A DNA stretch of 64,000 nucleotides from Paenibacillus tengchongensis. Lineage in GTDB: Bacteria > Bacillota > Bacilli > Paenibacillales > Paenibacillaceae. The stretch spans positions 434,001-498,000 of the forward strand of contig NZ_WACP01000002.1 of NCBI RefSeq assembly GCF_008973665.1. The letters run 5' to 3'. The notes beneath the pieces were generated by a model. It made no database searches. It was not told the origin of the DNA and saw only the letters and a list, made by a program, of their open reading frames with translations. Positions 8,729 through 17,113 of this stretch are shown in pieces (positions within the stretch are counted from its first letter, which is position 1; each line of letters starts with the position of its first letter). The position numbers and the translations under genes were made by a program.

Positions 8729-9346
8729 ATGACGGAAGCAATTGTTCATGGGATTGTGCTGGCCTTGGGGCTGATTTTGCCGCTGGGGGTGCAGAATATA
8801 TTCGTGTTCAACCAGGGGGCGCTGCATTCACAATTTCGCCAAGCGCTGCCGGTTATCCTGACCGCCTCATTATGTGATACACTGCTTATAGGGACGGCGG
8901 TCGGCGGTTTGTCGCTGGTCCTCCTGTCACTGGAATGGCTGACGGCTATTGTGTATGCCGCCGGTGTGGTGTTTCTGGGTTATATGGGCTGGAGTATCTG
9001 GCATGCGTCCGCTCCGGCTCAGGGAGAAGCCAAACGTTTCACACGTAGAGGGCAGGTAGGCTATGCCTTGTCGGTATCTCTGCTGAATCCTCACGCACTG
9101 CTGGACACTTTGGGGGTGATCGGTACCAATTCGCTGCAGTATAGCGGCCTCGCGCGCTGGGTGTTTGCCGGTGCGGCTGCGGGAGTGTCGTGGATATGGT
9201 TCCTGGGCCTTGCGGCGGCGGGCAGAATGCTCGGCAGGCTGGATAAGGCGGGATGGTTCATCGGCTGGCTCAACCGGGCTTCGGCTGTACTGATTTGGGG
9301 AATTGCACTGTATATGGGTGTTCAATTATGGGAGTCCATGTTATAG
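8729..9346 (+). CDS. LysE/ArgO family amino-acid exporter
   Basis: 205-residue membrane protein with about six hydrophobic segments. The opening GIVLALGLILPLGVQNIFVFNQG is the characteristic LysE/ArgO N-terminal signature, and SVSLLNPHALLDTLGVIG is the conserved central NPHA motif. LysE proteins export lysine, arginine or other basic amino acids. An AGAGGAG ribosome-binding site precedes the ATG at 8729. The divergent MocR regulator makes a regulator/exporter pair, a common arrangement for this family. Confidence 0.93.
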   Translation: MTEAIVHGIVLALGLILPLGVQNIFVFNQGALHSQFRQALPVILTASLCDTLLIGTAVGGLSLVLLSLEWLTAIVYAAGVVFLGYMGWSIWHASAPAQGEAKRFTRRGQVGYALSVSLLNPHALLDTLGVIGTNSLQYSGLARWVFAGAAAGVSWIWFLGLAAAGRMLGRLDKAGWFIGWLNRASAVLIWGIALYMGVQLWESML

Positions 9347-9395
9347 ATAAGAGGTAATAGTGCTTTGCCGCTACAGATTGTTCAATGAATCTCTA

Positions 9396-9424
9396 TTGAC
9401 CATTGGAATATTATCACTTACTAT
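9396..9424 (+). promoter_or_regulatory. SigA-type promoter of first peptide-receptor gene
   Basis: TTGACC at 9396-9401 and TACTAT at 9419-9424 are 17 bases apart, 55 bases before the GTG start at 9479, and preceded by an AT-rich stretch. Confidence 0.55.
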
Positions 9425-9478
9425 TGCATTTATAACTGTAAATTCCTAGTAGATGGGTATTAGGAAGGATGATTTTCC

Positions 9479-10867
9479 GTGGAACATAAGACGATGATTC
9501 GGGATCAATTGGCGGCGTACTTAGCGGAGCAATGCATGTCGATCAACCAGTTTGCGGTCCGCTCCGGCATCAACTCCGGGACCCTAAGCCGGATTATTAC
9601 CGGCCAGCAGTCGATTGCGATGAGTCATCTGGAGCTGATTACGGAGGGAATGGGGAAGCCGCAGGATTTCTTCTTCAGCCTCTATGTGGATGAATGCCTC
9701 TATTATTCCGTTCCTACGTGGCGGAGACTCCGGCCTTTCATTATGAGCTGCGCGGCGCTGAACCGGCTGGACTGCATCGAGCGCATTGTACAGACCCTTC
9801 TGGATAATCTCACTTACGCGCCCATGCTGTTCGACACAGCGGAGGAGCTGTTCCAGCTCGGCCAATGGCAAGCGGCAGCGCTTTTATATGAGAATGTGAG
9901 CGCCAGCGAGAAGTACCAATACTCGGAGCGGCTGGCCATTTGCCAGTACCGGCTCTTCAAGATCGCCCTCGGTGAGGACCAGAACAAGAACCTGCGCGCG
10001 GCGATTCTGTTCGAGTGTTATGTGTATAAGCTGGATGAGATGGATCAGCTGGATGCTCTTAAGGATCTTGCCCATGTCTTCTCATCGTTGCATCAGTGGG
10101 ATAAGGTGGAGGATATAAGTAAAACATTACATCGTCTTGCCTCGCTGCAATATGACTTATTCTCTCATTCGGGAAAGAAGAGAGAGGAACAGCGAAAAAC
10201 ATCAAGGCCATTATATGGATACATACTTTATTCTTATCTTTTGCGCTCCTTAGTTTATGAGGATCGTAGGGATTATTCAACGGCACTATATTATGTTTCA
10301 AAGTATGCCGATGGAGCTTGGATAAAGGAACAGGACCAGGAAGCCAAAGAAACAATTTTTATGTTTCAGGAATGGGCTACCGCAAATACTTATTTATATC
10401 GGGTTTTGGATGGACAGAAAGAAATACTTGACGAGTACGTTGAATATATTTCAACTAAGGATGATGAAATCTTCTTTGCAGTATATAAAATAGTCGAATC
10501 GGCCAATAGATATCGTTGGAATGTGGATCATATATTGGACCGTTTCGGAGTAAACTTTTCATATCAGGAATACTCTACTCCAGTTAACCAGCAAATGGCT
10601 GCTGATCAGTATGCCGTTTTCCTAATAGAAATAGCTATTTATTATTTGGAACGTAATGAGTATAGAGGCATCCAATACTTGTTTAAAGGGTTGGAATTTT
10701 CATGTAAAATAAATTTTAAAGATAATATTATAAAATGCGTGAATTTATTCGAGCAATATCGCATTAATGCCAGTGAAGACGAAATAAAGCAGTACAAAAC
10801 ATTAATCAGTGAGGTGTACAACAACAATGAAAAGAAAAAGGATACTATCACTTCTAGCCTTTGTTAG
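9479..10867 (+). CDS. AimR/Alo-like HTH peptide-responsive regulator (with own peptide gene)
   Basis: 462-residue cytoplasmic regulator. An N-terminal helix-turn-helix (SINQFAVRSGINSGTLSRII, about residues 21-40) is followed by a long all-helical region with repeat-like elements such as AEELFQLGQWQAAALLYENV, typical of RRNPP peptide receptors. It is one of three paralogs here, closest in plan to the AimR-like (Alo) receptors reported in Paenibacillus polymyxa. The start is GTG with AGGAAGG 10 bases upstream and aligns with the paralog starts. Its last 41 bases overlap a gene for an exported peptide, as in receptor/propeptide cassettes. The first 600 bases are GC-rich and the remainder AT-rich, suggesting a mosaic origin. 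Family placement is by pattern, not search. Confidence 0.82.
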   Translation: MEHKTMIRDQLAAYLAEQCMSINQFAVRSGINSGTLSRIITGQQSIAMSHLELITEGMGKPQDFFFSLYVDECLYYSVPTWRRLRPFIMSCAALNRLDCIERIVQTLLDNLTYAPMLFDTAEELFQLGQWQAAALLYENVSASEKYQYSERLAICQYRLFKIALGEDQNKNLRAAILFECYVYKLDEMDQLDALKDLAHVFSSLHQWDKVEDISKTLHRLASLQYDLFSHSGKKREEQRKTSRPLYGYILYSYLLRSLVYEDRRDYSTALYYVSKYADGAWIKEQDQEAKETIFMFQEWATANTYLYRVLDGQKEILDEYVEYISTKDDEIFFAVYKIVESANRYRWNVDHILDRFGVNFSYQEYSTPVNQQMAADQYAVFLIEIAIYYLERNEYRGIQYLFKGLEFSCKINFKDNIIKCVNLFEQYRINASEDEIKQYKTLISEVYNNNEKKKDTITSSLC

Positions 10868-10973
10868 TTTGTTTCTTATGCTGCTTACGCCATCAAATAT
10901 CGTATCTGATAATGCCGCTCAGTCTGATTTTATTACAATTCAACCACTTGGGCATGGCGGTGGAGGTTATTAA
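10827..10973 (+). CDS. Exported signalling-peptide precursor (Alo-type propeptide)
   Basis: 48-codon gene in a different frame from the receptor gene it overlaps. The product begins MKRKR, continues with a hydrophobic core (ILSLLAFVSLFLMLL, residues 6-20) and a polar region with a possible cleavage site near SDNAA, and ends PLGHGGGGY. This is the design of Phr, PapR and AimP-like precursors: Sec export, then extracellular trimming to a short C-terminal peptide that is re-imported to bind the receptor. GAGGTG sits 10 bases before the ATG, and a strong terminator follows 25 bases after the stop. As I recall, P. polymyxa AloP peptides include Gly/His-rich examples, which fits; the exact mature peptide is unknown. 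Confidence 0.8.
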   Translation: MKRKRILSLLAFVSLFLMLLTPSNIVSDNAAQSDFITIQPLGHGGGGY

Positions 10974-10998
10974 AGTTTTTCTTGATTAACAAAAAGAG

Positions 10999-11019
10999 CG
11001 TCCTTGGGACGTTTTTTTT
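10999..11019 (+). terminator. Terminator of the receptor/peptide cassette
   Basis: CGTCC-TTG-GGACG (10999-11011) followed by eight T residues. Confidence 0.85.
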
Positions 11020-11114
11020 GTGCATAAAATTTGGCTATCCGTTAATCAGAGAGGTTATGTGGTAAGTAGAACATTCTATATTTTTACATTAATAGATAAA
11101 ATAATATTTATACC

Positions 11115-11171
11115 GATTGACTTACATTTAACCCATTGTTAGCAGGATAATTGGAATCATGGTAAGCAATC
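11115..11171. promoter_or_regulatory. Inverted repeat upstream of second receptor gene
   Basis: GATTGACTTAC (11115-11125) and GTAAGCAATC (11162-11171) are near-perfect inverted arms. The left arm includes a -35-like TTGACT. Its place in front of the regulator gene suggests a control site, but no matching clear -10 was found. Confidence 0.3.
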
Positions 11172-11211
11172 AGCCTATTATTATCCACAAATAGATAAGA
11201 AGGTGACCTCC

Positions 11212-12522
11212 TTGCCTCTTTCCACAATCCGCGATGTAATCGCAACATATATATCTGAAAACAACATCACCATCAACAAATTCGCTGAACGATCCGGCAT
11301 CCACTCCGCCACACTTACCCGCATCATAAAAGGCCAACAAGCCTTCAATATGGGACATTTAGATAAGGTTACAGCAACACTTGGACTTGAAAAAGACTAT
11401 TTCTACGATAGTTATGTTGATGAGTGCCTTTACTTATTTGCACCTACCTGGCGACGTATTCGTCCTTTCATCCAGCGCTGTGCTGAAGCAGGGCGCGTGG
11501 ACTGTATAAGGCAACTCGTCGAGGGCTTATTGGATGATTTAGCTTATGCATCTATGCTGTTTGAGCTGGCAGAGGAGCTTTTCGATCAAAAGTATTGGAA
11601 AGCGGCAGCCGTTCTTTATGAGAATGTGGCCTTATCCGAAAGACTCCAGAACTCCGAGCGGCTAGCACTATGCAAATTCCGTCTGTTTACCATTTCAATC
11701 GGGGATGACCGGGAGCGTAATTTTATTGAAGCTGCTCTTTTTGAGCCATATGCAGAACGGCTAGATGAATTTAATAGATTAGATGCTTTAGAGAGCTTAG
11801 TCCACGTATATGCTTCATTACATGATTGGGATAAGGTAGATACACTCGCACAAGAGATACTACATCTGGCCACAACACTCTACGAAATGCAATATCGGTC
11901 TGATGGTAGAACAAATTCACCTAGGAAGGACAGCAAAGGTCCAAGAAAACCATTGTACCGTTACATTTTATATGCAAACCTCTCTCGTTCCACTGCTTTT
12001 GAAGAAAAAGGTGATTATACGACGGCGCTGAGTCTAGTTCAACATTATACAGATGCAAGATGGATTAAGGAAAATAATCAGGAAGCAAAACGTGTGATAA
12101 CCCAGTTTCAAGAATGGGGTAAAGCAAATACATACCTCTATCGTGTTCTGGATGGTCAACGGGATGTAGTGGAAGAATATGCCGAGTATGTATCCGCTAA
12201 AGAGAATGAGATTTTTATTGCTCTTTTTCGTATTCTTGAATCTGCCAATCGTTATCATTGGGACGTGGATCACATCATTGAACGGTTCTCTTCGTCTATT
12301 CCGTATCATGAACATATTGATCCATTCACTAAACGTAACAAACAAGTCTATGACGATTACTACACCCGCTTCCAAAACGAACTCGCCAAATACTACCTTA
12401 CCCACAAGCACATAGAAAAGAGCGATATTAATATAAGCGGAACTGACCTGTCGGCCACTTTTGATCCAGAGCGCAATATAATCAAGGGTAAGTTATCAGT
12501 GGAGTTTGAAGTGGAGTTTTAA
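11212..12522 (+). CDS. AimR/Alo-like HTH regulator, paralog 2 (no peptide gene seen)
   Basis: 436-residue paralog of the preceding receptor. The HTH is TINKFAERSGIHSATLTRII and the shared CLYLFAPTWRRIRPFI and AEELFDQKYWKAAAVLYENV blocks align throughout, but its C-terminus ends in GKLSVEFEVEF, unlike paralog 1. TTG at 11212 is preferred: AAGGTGA lies 5 bases upstream, and this start aligns with the paralogs at TIRD. Only 47 bases separate it from paralog 3, with no room for a propeptide, so it is an orphan receptor or listens to a peptide made elsewhere. The gene is distinctly AT-rich compared with the chromosome around it. Confidence 0.8.
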   Translation: MPLSTIRDVIATYISENNITINKFAERSGIHSATLTRIIKGQQAFNMGHLDKVTATLGLEKDYFYDSYVDECLYLFAPTWRRIRPFIQRCAEAGRVDCIRQLVEGLLDDLAYASMLFELAEELFDQKYWKAAAVLYENVALSERLQNSERLALCKFRLFTISIGDDRERNFIEAALFEPYAERLDEFNRLDALESLVHVYASLHDWDKVDTLAQEILHLATTLYEMQYRSDGRTNSPRKDSKGPRKPLYRYILYANLSRSTAFEEKGDYTTALSLVQHYTDARWIKENNQEAKRVITQFQEWGKANTYLYRVLDGQRDVVEEYAEYVSAKENEIFIALFRILESANRYHWDVDHIIERFSSSIPYHEHIDPFTKRNKQVYDDYYTRFQNELAKYYLTHKHIEKSDINISGTDLSATFDPERNIIKGKLSVEFEVEF

Positions 12523-12569
12523 ATTAACTTTACAGCCTGTTAAACCAGCGAAAAGAGGTGGAATTCACT

Positions 12570-13874
12570 ATGGAGCAAACAGCCACTATCCGCGATGAAC
12601 TGTTCGCCTACATGTCTAAGAAAGACATTACAATTAATAAATTTGCTGAAATTACCGGCGTCCATTCCGGCACGCTCAACCGTGTGATGAAAGGCGAGCA
12701 GGCGTTTGCTATGAATCATTTGGAGAAAGTGACGAAGACCCTGGGACTTGCCGAGGATTATTTCTACGAAAAATATGTGGTTGAATGTCTGTATACCTTC
12801 GCACCAACGTGGCGGCGTATCCGCCCTTTTATAGAACGCTGTGCTGATCTGGATCGAATGGACTGTATTGAGCGGCTGGTGGAAGGGTTGCTGGATGATC
12901 TGAATTACGCCCCCATGCTGTTTGAGCTGGCGGAGGAATTGTTTGAGCAGAAGAAATGGCAGGCGGCAGCAATTTTATATGAGAATGTGGCTTTAAGCGA
13001 GAAATTCCAGCATTCCGAACGGCTGGCACTGTGTAAGTTCCGGCTGTTTACGATAAATACTGGCGATGATCCCAAACAGAATCTGATTCAGGCTGCCTTG
13101 TTTGAGCCTTATGTCGATCGGTTGGAGGAAGTGTATCAACTAGATGCTTTAAAATATTTATTGAATACTTACTCGGCATTAGGTCAGTGGGATAAAGCCA
13201 ATCAATTTGCTAACAAAATGTTGAAGCTCGCAAAGATCCAGTATGAACTACTTAAGAAGCAGTACCACCAAAGAGACAAAAGTGGTGAGTCGAACAAGAA
13301 GGCGGTTTATAAGTATATTTTGTATGCTGAACTTATGATTTCCGCTATTTATGAGAACATGGGGGATTACAAGACCGCACTTCGACTTATTCCTAACTAT
13401 ACTGATTTCAGCTGGATCCGCGAGAAGGATGAAGAGGCGCAGCTGACTATTAAGCAATTCCAAGAATGGGGCAAAGCCAATACATACCTATACCGTCTTC
13501 AGGACGGGCAGATCGAAGTGTTGGAGGAATATGTAGAATACGTTTCAACGCAGGAGAATGAGATTTTTACCGCGCTATTTAAAATCGTCGAAACCGCCAA
13601 CCGCTACCACTGGAACGTGGATCATATCATTGAGCGGTTCTCCGACTATATCCCTAACCGGGATTACTACAGTGTGTTCACTAAACGCAATAAGCAGATT
13701 CAGGACAGCAGCTACACCCGCTTCCAAAACGAACTCGCCAAATACTACCTGACCCGCAAGCACATCGACTTGGATGAAATCAGCCTGGCCGGAGCGGAGT
13801 TGACGGCGACCTTCGATGCTGGGCGCAATGTGATCAAGGGGAAGCTGTCGGTGGAGTTTGAGGTGGAATTTTAG
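12570..13874 (+). CDS. AimR/Alo-like HTH regulator, paralog 3 (no peptide gene seen)
   Basis: 434-residue receptor paralog with HTH TINKFAEITGVHSGTLNRVM, the common LFELAEELFEQKKWQAAAILY block, and the same GKLSVEFEVEF tail as paralog 2. The ATG at 12570 has AGAGGTG 9 bases upstream; the GTG at 12558 overlaps that site. It shares a 39-base identical stretch with paralog 2 (13712-13750 against 12360-12398) amid otherwise diverged DNA, a sign of gene conversion. Its stop overlaps the end of a convergent gene by 4 bases, so no peptide gene can follow. Target genes are unknown. Confidence 0.8.
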   Translation: MEQTATIRDELFAYMSKKDITINKFAEITGVHSGTLNRVMKGEQAFAMNHLEKVTKTLGLAEDYFYEKYVVECLYTFAPTWRRIRPFIERCADLDRMDCIERLVEGLLDDLNYAPMLFELAEELFEQKKWQAAAILYENVALSEKFQHSERLALCKFRLFTINTGDDPKQNLIQAALFEPYVDRLEEVYQLDALKYLLNTYSALGQWDKANQFANKMLKLAKIQYELLKKQYHQRDKSGESNKKAVYKYILYAELMISAIYENMGDYKTALRLIPNYTDFSWIREKDEEAQLTIKQFQEWGKANTYLYRLQDGQIEVLEEYVEYVSTQENEIFTALFKIVETANRYHWNVDHIIERFSDYIPNRDYYSVFTKRNKQIQDSSYTRFQNELAKYYLTRKHIDLDEISLAGAELTATFDAGRNVIKGKLSVEFEVEF

Positions 13875-14545
13875 CGGACATCCTCCCCCAAATCAAACAG
13901 GAAGTAAAGCTGCTCTCTGGATAACTTGCGGTAGGTATCTATGCTGTTAATCAGCTGGAATTGATATTGCAGCTCCAGTTCCTCTTCCGCTGAAGCCGTT
14001 TCGATCCCTTGTCCCTCTTCTATGTTGAACTGCGGAGAGAAATAGCTGAAGGACTCATTCCCGGCTTGTAGCGTCACGTTAAATGTCCTGGCGGTTCCAT
14101 CCCGGAGCGTTACATCGTAGGTCCCTGAGACGGCAATGATATCACCGGAGTAGGAGTCGATATTTACATTCTTCAAATTCACTTTCTTGGCCGGCAGCAG
14201 ACCGGCTTTGAGAAGCTGTTCATACTCCAGATAGTAGGCATGATCATTAAGCTGCGCCTTTAACCGTGATCTTGCCTGATCGTCGATGTACCAGGTCATA
14301 AATGCATACTTGTTAAAAAGATCGTCAACGCTTCTTGCCGTGAACAGTTTAGGCCAATCCGCCTCCAATTTTCCAATCAGCAGGCGGGTGTAGCTGCCCG
14401 GGATTTGGACTTTTTCCAGAATCTCAAGTTTACGTTCCAGCGTTGCCACCGTCTTGGATTGGGCATGGACAACGGTCAGTGAAAGGCAGAACATAACGGC
14501 CAGCACGCCGGCACAGCTAAGGAACCCATATTTGCGGAATTTCAT
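13871..14545 (-). CDS. Secreted protein of unknown function
   Basis: 224-residue product with a clear signal peptide: MKFRKYG, then a hydrophobic core (FLSCAGVLAVMFCLSLTVV) and a likely cut after VHAQ. The mature part contains a central segment with KVNLKNVNIDSYSGDIIAVSG and SGTYDVTLRDG that looks like a beta-rich domain, and an acidic C-terminal region (EEELELQYQFQL). I do not recognise a family. The ATG at 14545 has AGAAGGAGAA just upstream on its strand; a longer frame to 14635 lacks a site and would delay the signal peptide. It converges on, and overlaps by 4 bases, receptor paralog 3. Confidence 0.7.
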   Translation of the reverse strand: MKFRKYGFLSCAGVLAVMFCLSLTVVHAQSKTVATLERKLEILEKVQIPGSYTRLLIGKLEADWPKLFTARSVDDLFNKYAFMTWYIDDQARSRLKAQLNDHAYYLEYEQLLKAGLLPAKKVNLKNVNIDSYSGDIIAVSGTYDVTLRDGTARTFNVTLQAGNESFSYFSPQFNIEEGQGIETASAEEELELQYQFQLINSIDTYRKLSREQLYFLFDLGEDVR

Positions 14546-14593
14546 CAAAAGTTCTCCTTCTGGGTGGATAACCAAGTTTTCCCACCCACCCAA

Positions 14594-14622
14594 AGCATAC
14601 AATCCACAGTCCGGAGCAACAA
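14594..14622 (-). promoter_or_regulatory. Possible promoter of the secreted-protein gene
   Basis: On the minus strand TTGTTG (14617-14622) and TATGCT (14594-14599) are 17 bases apart, about 50 bases before the start codon. Confidence 0.4.
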
Positions 14623-14669
14623 TAGATTTTGACAAAATTTACATTTAGTTTATATAATTTTACATAACA

Positions 14670-14692
14670 AGCCGCCGGAAAGTCCGGCGGCT
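14670..14692. terminator. Terminator-like hairpin
   Basis: A perfect 10-bp GC-rich stem AGCCGCCGGA/TCCGGCGGCT with a 3-base loop. It lies just beyond the stop of the small minus-strand membrane gene and is the likely end of that transcript. Confidence 0.6.
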
Positions 14693-14721
14693 TTGTTGAT
14701 CGCTCCGCATAGGGAACAGGC

Positions 14722-14904
14722 TCACTGGAAATTTAAGACTTGCGACGCCGATATCGTCCAGGCAAAAAGTGCAAATAGAACGGAGGCGAGAAATTTTTGC
14801 CCGGCATACTTACCTTTTGTAAATAGATCGAGCACACAGTACATAAAAGAGAAAGCTATGATGGGCATCAGAAACATTGCAAAATAGAAGACTATGAGCT
14901 GCAA
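14722..14904 (-). CDS. Possible small two-helix membrane protein
   Basis: 60-codon frame with two strongly hydrophobic spans (LIVFYFAMFLMPIIAFSFMY and FLASVLFALFAWTIS) joined by a short basic loop (TKGKYAGQK). The start would be TTG at 14904, with AGAGGTGG 4 bases upstream, a short spacing. A hairpin terminator lies 30 bases past the stop. No family recognised; membrane helices, ribosome-binding site and terminator together make it plausible rather than certain. Confidence 0.42.
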   Translation of the reverse strand: MQLIVFYFAMFLMPIIAFSFMYCVLDLFTKGKYAGQKFLASVLFALFAWTISASQVLNFQ

Positions 14905-14939
14905 AGGTCCACCTCTTCGTTTGGGATTCTGGAACGGCG

Positions 14940-14955
14940 CACCTCTTAAGAGGTG
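14940..14955. repeat. Perfect 16-bp palindrome
   Basis: CACCTCTTAAGAGGTG reads the same on both strands, 36 bases upstream of the small membrane gene. It could be a regulator site; a second CCACCTCTT half-copy occurs at 14909-14917. Confidence 0.4.
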
Positions 14956-15027
14956 GAGTTGGCCAGTAGAGCCAGCGCCCCAAGTTTACCACACTTCCAT
15001 AAATTCTCAATACCATGATAGACATGA

Positions 15028-15067
15028 AAAACGGCCGCACCGCCCGTTGCCGGGCAGGTGCGGCCGC
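15028..15067 (-). terminator. Terminator of moaA
   Basis: On the minus strand CGGCCGCACC pairs with GGTGCGGCCG (15033-15042 with 15058-15067), followed by a T run (A at 15028-15032 on the plus strand). Confidence 0.85.
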
Positions 15068-15090
15068 TTAACTAGGGTGCCACCCCGCAG

Positions 15091-16092
15091 CTATCCGCCG
15101 ATTTGGGACATGCGGCGTTTGGTCGGGGTGTGGCTTTGCTGCTTGCGCTCAAGGGCGAGCGCCATTTCATGGTTGTGCGGCTTGTTGCCGAGCGCCTGGC
15201 GGAACAGGGCCTGCACAGCCGCCGGATCGCCGGTCAGCGGGCGGACATTATATTCGTCCTCCCAGTACAGGCAGGCTTTGATATGGCCGTCGGCGGTGAG
15301 CCGCAGCCGGTTGCAGTTGTCGCAGAAATGCTCGCTGACCGGATGGATCAGCCCGAAGGTGCCTTTGGCGCCGGTTACGCGGCGGTTCTGGGAGGGGCCG
15401 TTGCCGGAGGGCATATCGGCTTCCTCGGTTTCCCACCCGGCTTCCGTGCAAGCGGCGACTACACGCTCCAGCGGCAGGTAAGTCTGCCTCCAGGCATCGC
15501 TGGCGCTGCCGATCGGCATATATTCGATGAACCGCACATTCAGCGGACTGTTTATGGTCAATGAGATGAAGTCTTGAATCTCATCGTCGTTGATGCCTTT
15601 CATCAGCACCACATTCAGCTTGATCGGCGACAAGCCCGCTGCCTGGGCGGCTTCAATTCCCTTCAGCACCTTGGCGACTTCGCCGCCGCGGGTAATCCGT
15701 TCGAAGCGGTCCTGGCGCAGCGAATCCAGGCTGATGTTCACCCGGGACAGACCGGCTTCCCGCAGAGCGGCGGCCTTGGCCGGGAGCAGCAGTCCGTTCG
15801 TGGTAAGCGACAAATCTTCGATACCGGGAATATCCGCCAGCATGGCGACCAGCTTCTCCAGATCCTTGCGGACCAGCGGCTCGCCGCCGGTGAGCCGTAC
15901 TTTGCGCAGCCCCAGCGGAGCCAGCGCACGGACCACAGCGGTGATCTCCTCGTAGCTCATAATCTCGTCCTGCGGCTGGAATTGCATTCCCTCCGCAGGC
16001 ATACAATAAATGCAGCGCAGGTTGCAGCGGTCTGTCACCGAGATGCGGAGATAATCATGCAGTCTTCCAAATGGGTCCGTCAACGGTTCCAT
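15091..16092 (-). CDS. moaA: GTP 3',8-cyclase MoaA (radical SAM)
   Basis: First enzyme of molybdenum cofactor synthesis; converts GTP to 3',8-cyclo-7,8-dihydro-GTP. The 333-residue protein shows the N-terminal radical SAM cluster CNLRCIYC, the SAM-binding [12 protein letters not shown], and the C-terminal second cluster [20 protein letters not shown]. It ends in Gly-Gly, as active MoaA proteins do. No moaBCDE genes adjoin it; mobA is 8 kb away. A TorD-like chaperone gene lies divergently upstream, which suggests a shared link to molybdoenzyme maturation. Confidence 0.95.
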   Translation of the reverse strand: MEPLTDPFGRLHDYLRISVTDRCNLRCIYCMPAEGMQFQPQDEIMSYEEITAVVRALAPLGLRKVRLTGGEPLVRKDLEKLVAMLADIPGIEDLSLTTNGLLLPAKAAALREAGLSRVNISLDSLRQDRFERITRGGEVAKVLKGIEAAQAAGLSPIKLNVVLMKGINDDEIQDFISLTINSPLNVRFIEYMPIGSASDAWRQTYLPLERVVAACTEAGWETEEADMPSGNGPSQNRRVTGAKGTFGLIHPVSEHFCDNCNRLRLTADGHIKACLYWEDEYNVRPLTGDPAAVQALFRQALGNKPHNHEMALALERKQQSHTPTKRRMSQIGG

Positions 16093-16417
16093 GGCGTTGC
16101 CCCCTTTTTTGTCGTCTTGGTTTAACTCAAATTTTAAAGATTGCCTGATTCTACGTCAACAAGGCAAGGCAACCTTTATCATATGGTGAGCCGGCGGGGT
16201 TGCGAAAGGCTATATTTAACAGAATTGTGACGGTTTGCGGCAATGGTCAAAGAATGCTCACCGAAAGCGCTTTATTTTTCCGATATAATGGGAGTGCGGA
16301 AAGAATGATGGATTCACCGCTCACTTTTGCGAAGAGAACAGCTATGAGGCCGGATATGCGCGACTGCACTCTGCAGGAATATAACGCCCGGTCAATTCAA
16401 TAGGGAGGATTTGCAAA
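16093..16417. other. Intergenic region between moaA and torD-like gene
   Basis: Non-coding stretch between divergent genes. It contains TATAAT at 16284-16289 without a convincing -35, which may mean an activator-dependent promoter for the torD-like gene. A 67-codon frame at 16200-16403 has no family resemblance or ribosome-binding site and is not called. Confidence 0.4.
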
Positions 16418-17113
16418 ATGACCATATCAACTGTCCCACCGCTTGTCGTGCCGGAAACGTTCAACCGTTGGCTGGAAAGTCGGGGACTAATATATCAGCT
16501 GCTGGTTGATTTCTACGGAAGAAAGCCGACGCTTTCGCTGGTCGCCCAGTGGAGCCGCAATCCGCAGATGAGTGTCGCGGCGGAGATGACGGAAGGCGGA
16601 CGCGAGCTGAAGCGGTATCTGTGCAGCCAGGAGCCTGCGATGCTGCCGGGGATTTGCGAGAAAGAGAGTCAGGAGTACACAAGGCTGATGAGCCAGCGTT
16701 CATCCAGTGCCTTCGTCACCCGGGAAGCGGCGCAGCTTGGCAGGGAGGAAGCGTTCTGCAACGTGCTGTCCGATGTGTATGCATCGGCAGGGGTAGTCTT
16801 TAAGAAATGCCGCGGCGAAGCCGATGACCATATTGCGATTGAGCTGGAATTCATGGCTGTACTGCATGAACGGATGCTGTACAACAGCTTCTCGGCGCGC
16901 AGCGCCCTGCAGCTGCTGGAGATTCAGGAGAAGTTCCTGGAGGAGCATCTGCTGAAGTGGACGCCGCAGTTCTGCGAACGCCTGAATGCGGCTACCGAAA
17001 GCCCGCTGTATCTTGGACTCAGCCGTATGCTGGAGGAGTTCCTGCCGTACGACCTGAAGATGCTGCGCGAGTTCAAGGGAGCGCTGGAGAGCGGCGCGGC
17101 AGCGATAGTGTAA
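16418..17113 (+). CDS. TorD/DmsD-like molybdoenzyme chaperone
   Basis: 231-residue all-helical protein. Spacing and motifs such as RGLIYQLLVDFYGRKPTLSL near the start, the central EFMAVLHERM, and the late FLEEHLLKWTPQFCERL match the TorD family, whose ExxF/Y-M...H segment and HL.W.P..C motif recognise twin-arginine leaders and assist cofactor insertion into DMSO-reductase-like enzymes. GGGAGG lies 9 bases upstream of the ATG. No catalytic molybdoenzyme gene is adjacent, so its client is elsewhere. It is divergent from moaA. Confidence 0.8.
   Translation: MTISTVPPLVVPETFNRWLESRGLIYQLLVDFYGRKPTLSLVAQWSRNPQMSVAAEMTEGGRELKRYLCSQEPAMLPGICEKESQEYTRLMSQRSSSAFVTREAAQLGREEAFCNVLSDVYASAGVVFKKCRGEADDHIAIELEFMAVLHERMLYNSFSARSALQLLEIQEKFLEEHLLKWTPQFCERLNAATESPLYLGLSRMLEEFLPYDLKMLREFKGALESGAAAIV

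Noticed and set aside
16200-16403. 67-codon frame upstream of the torD-like gene.
   Set aside because: No ribosome-binding site, mixed composition, and it spans the probable promoter of the next gene.
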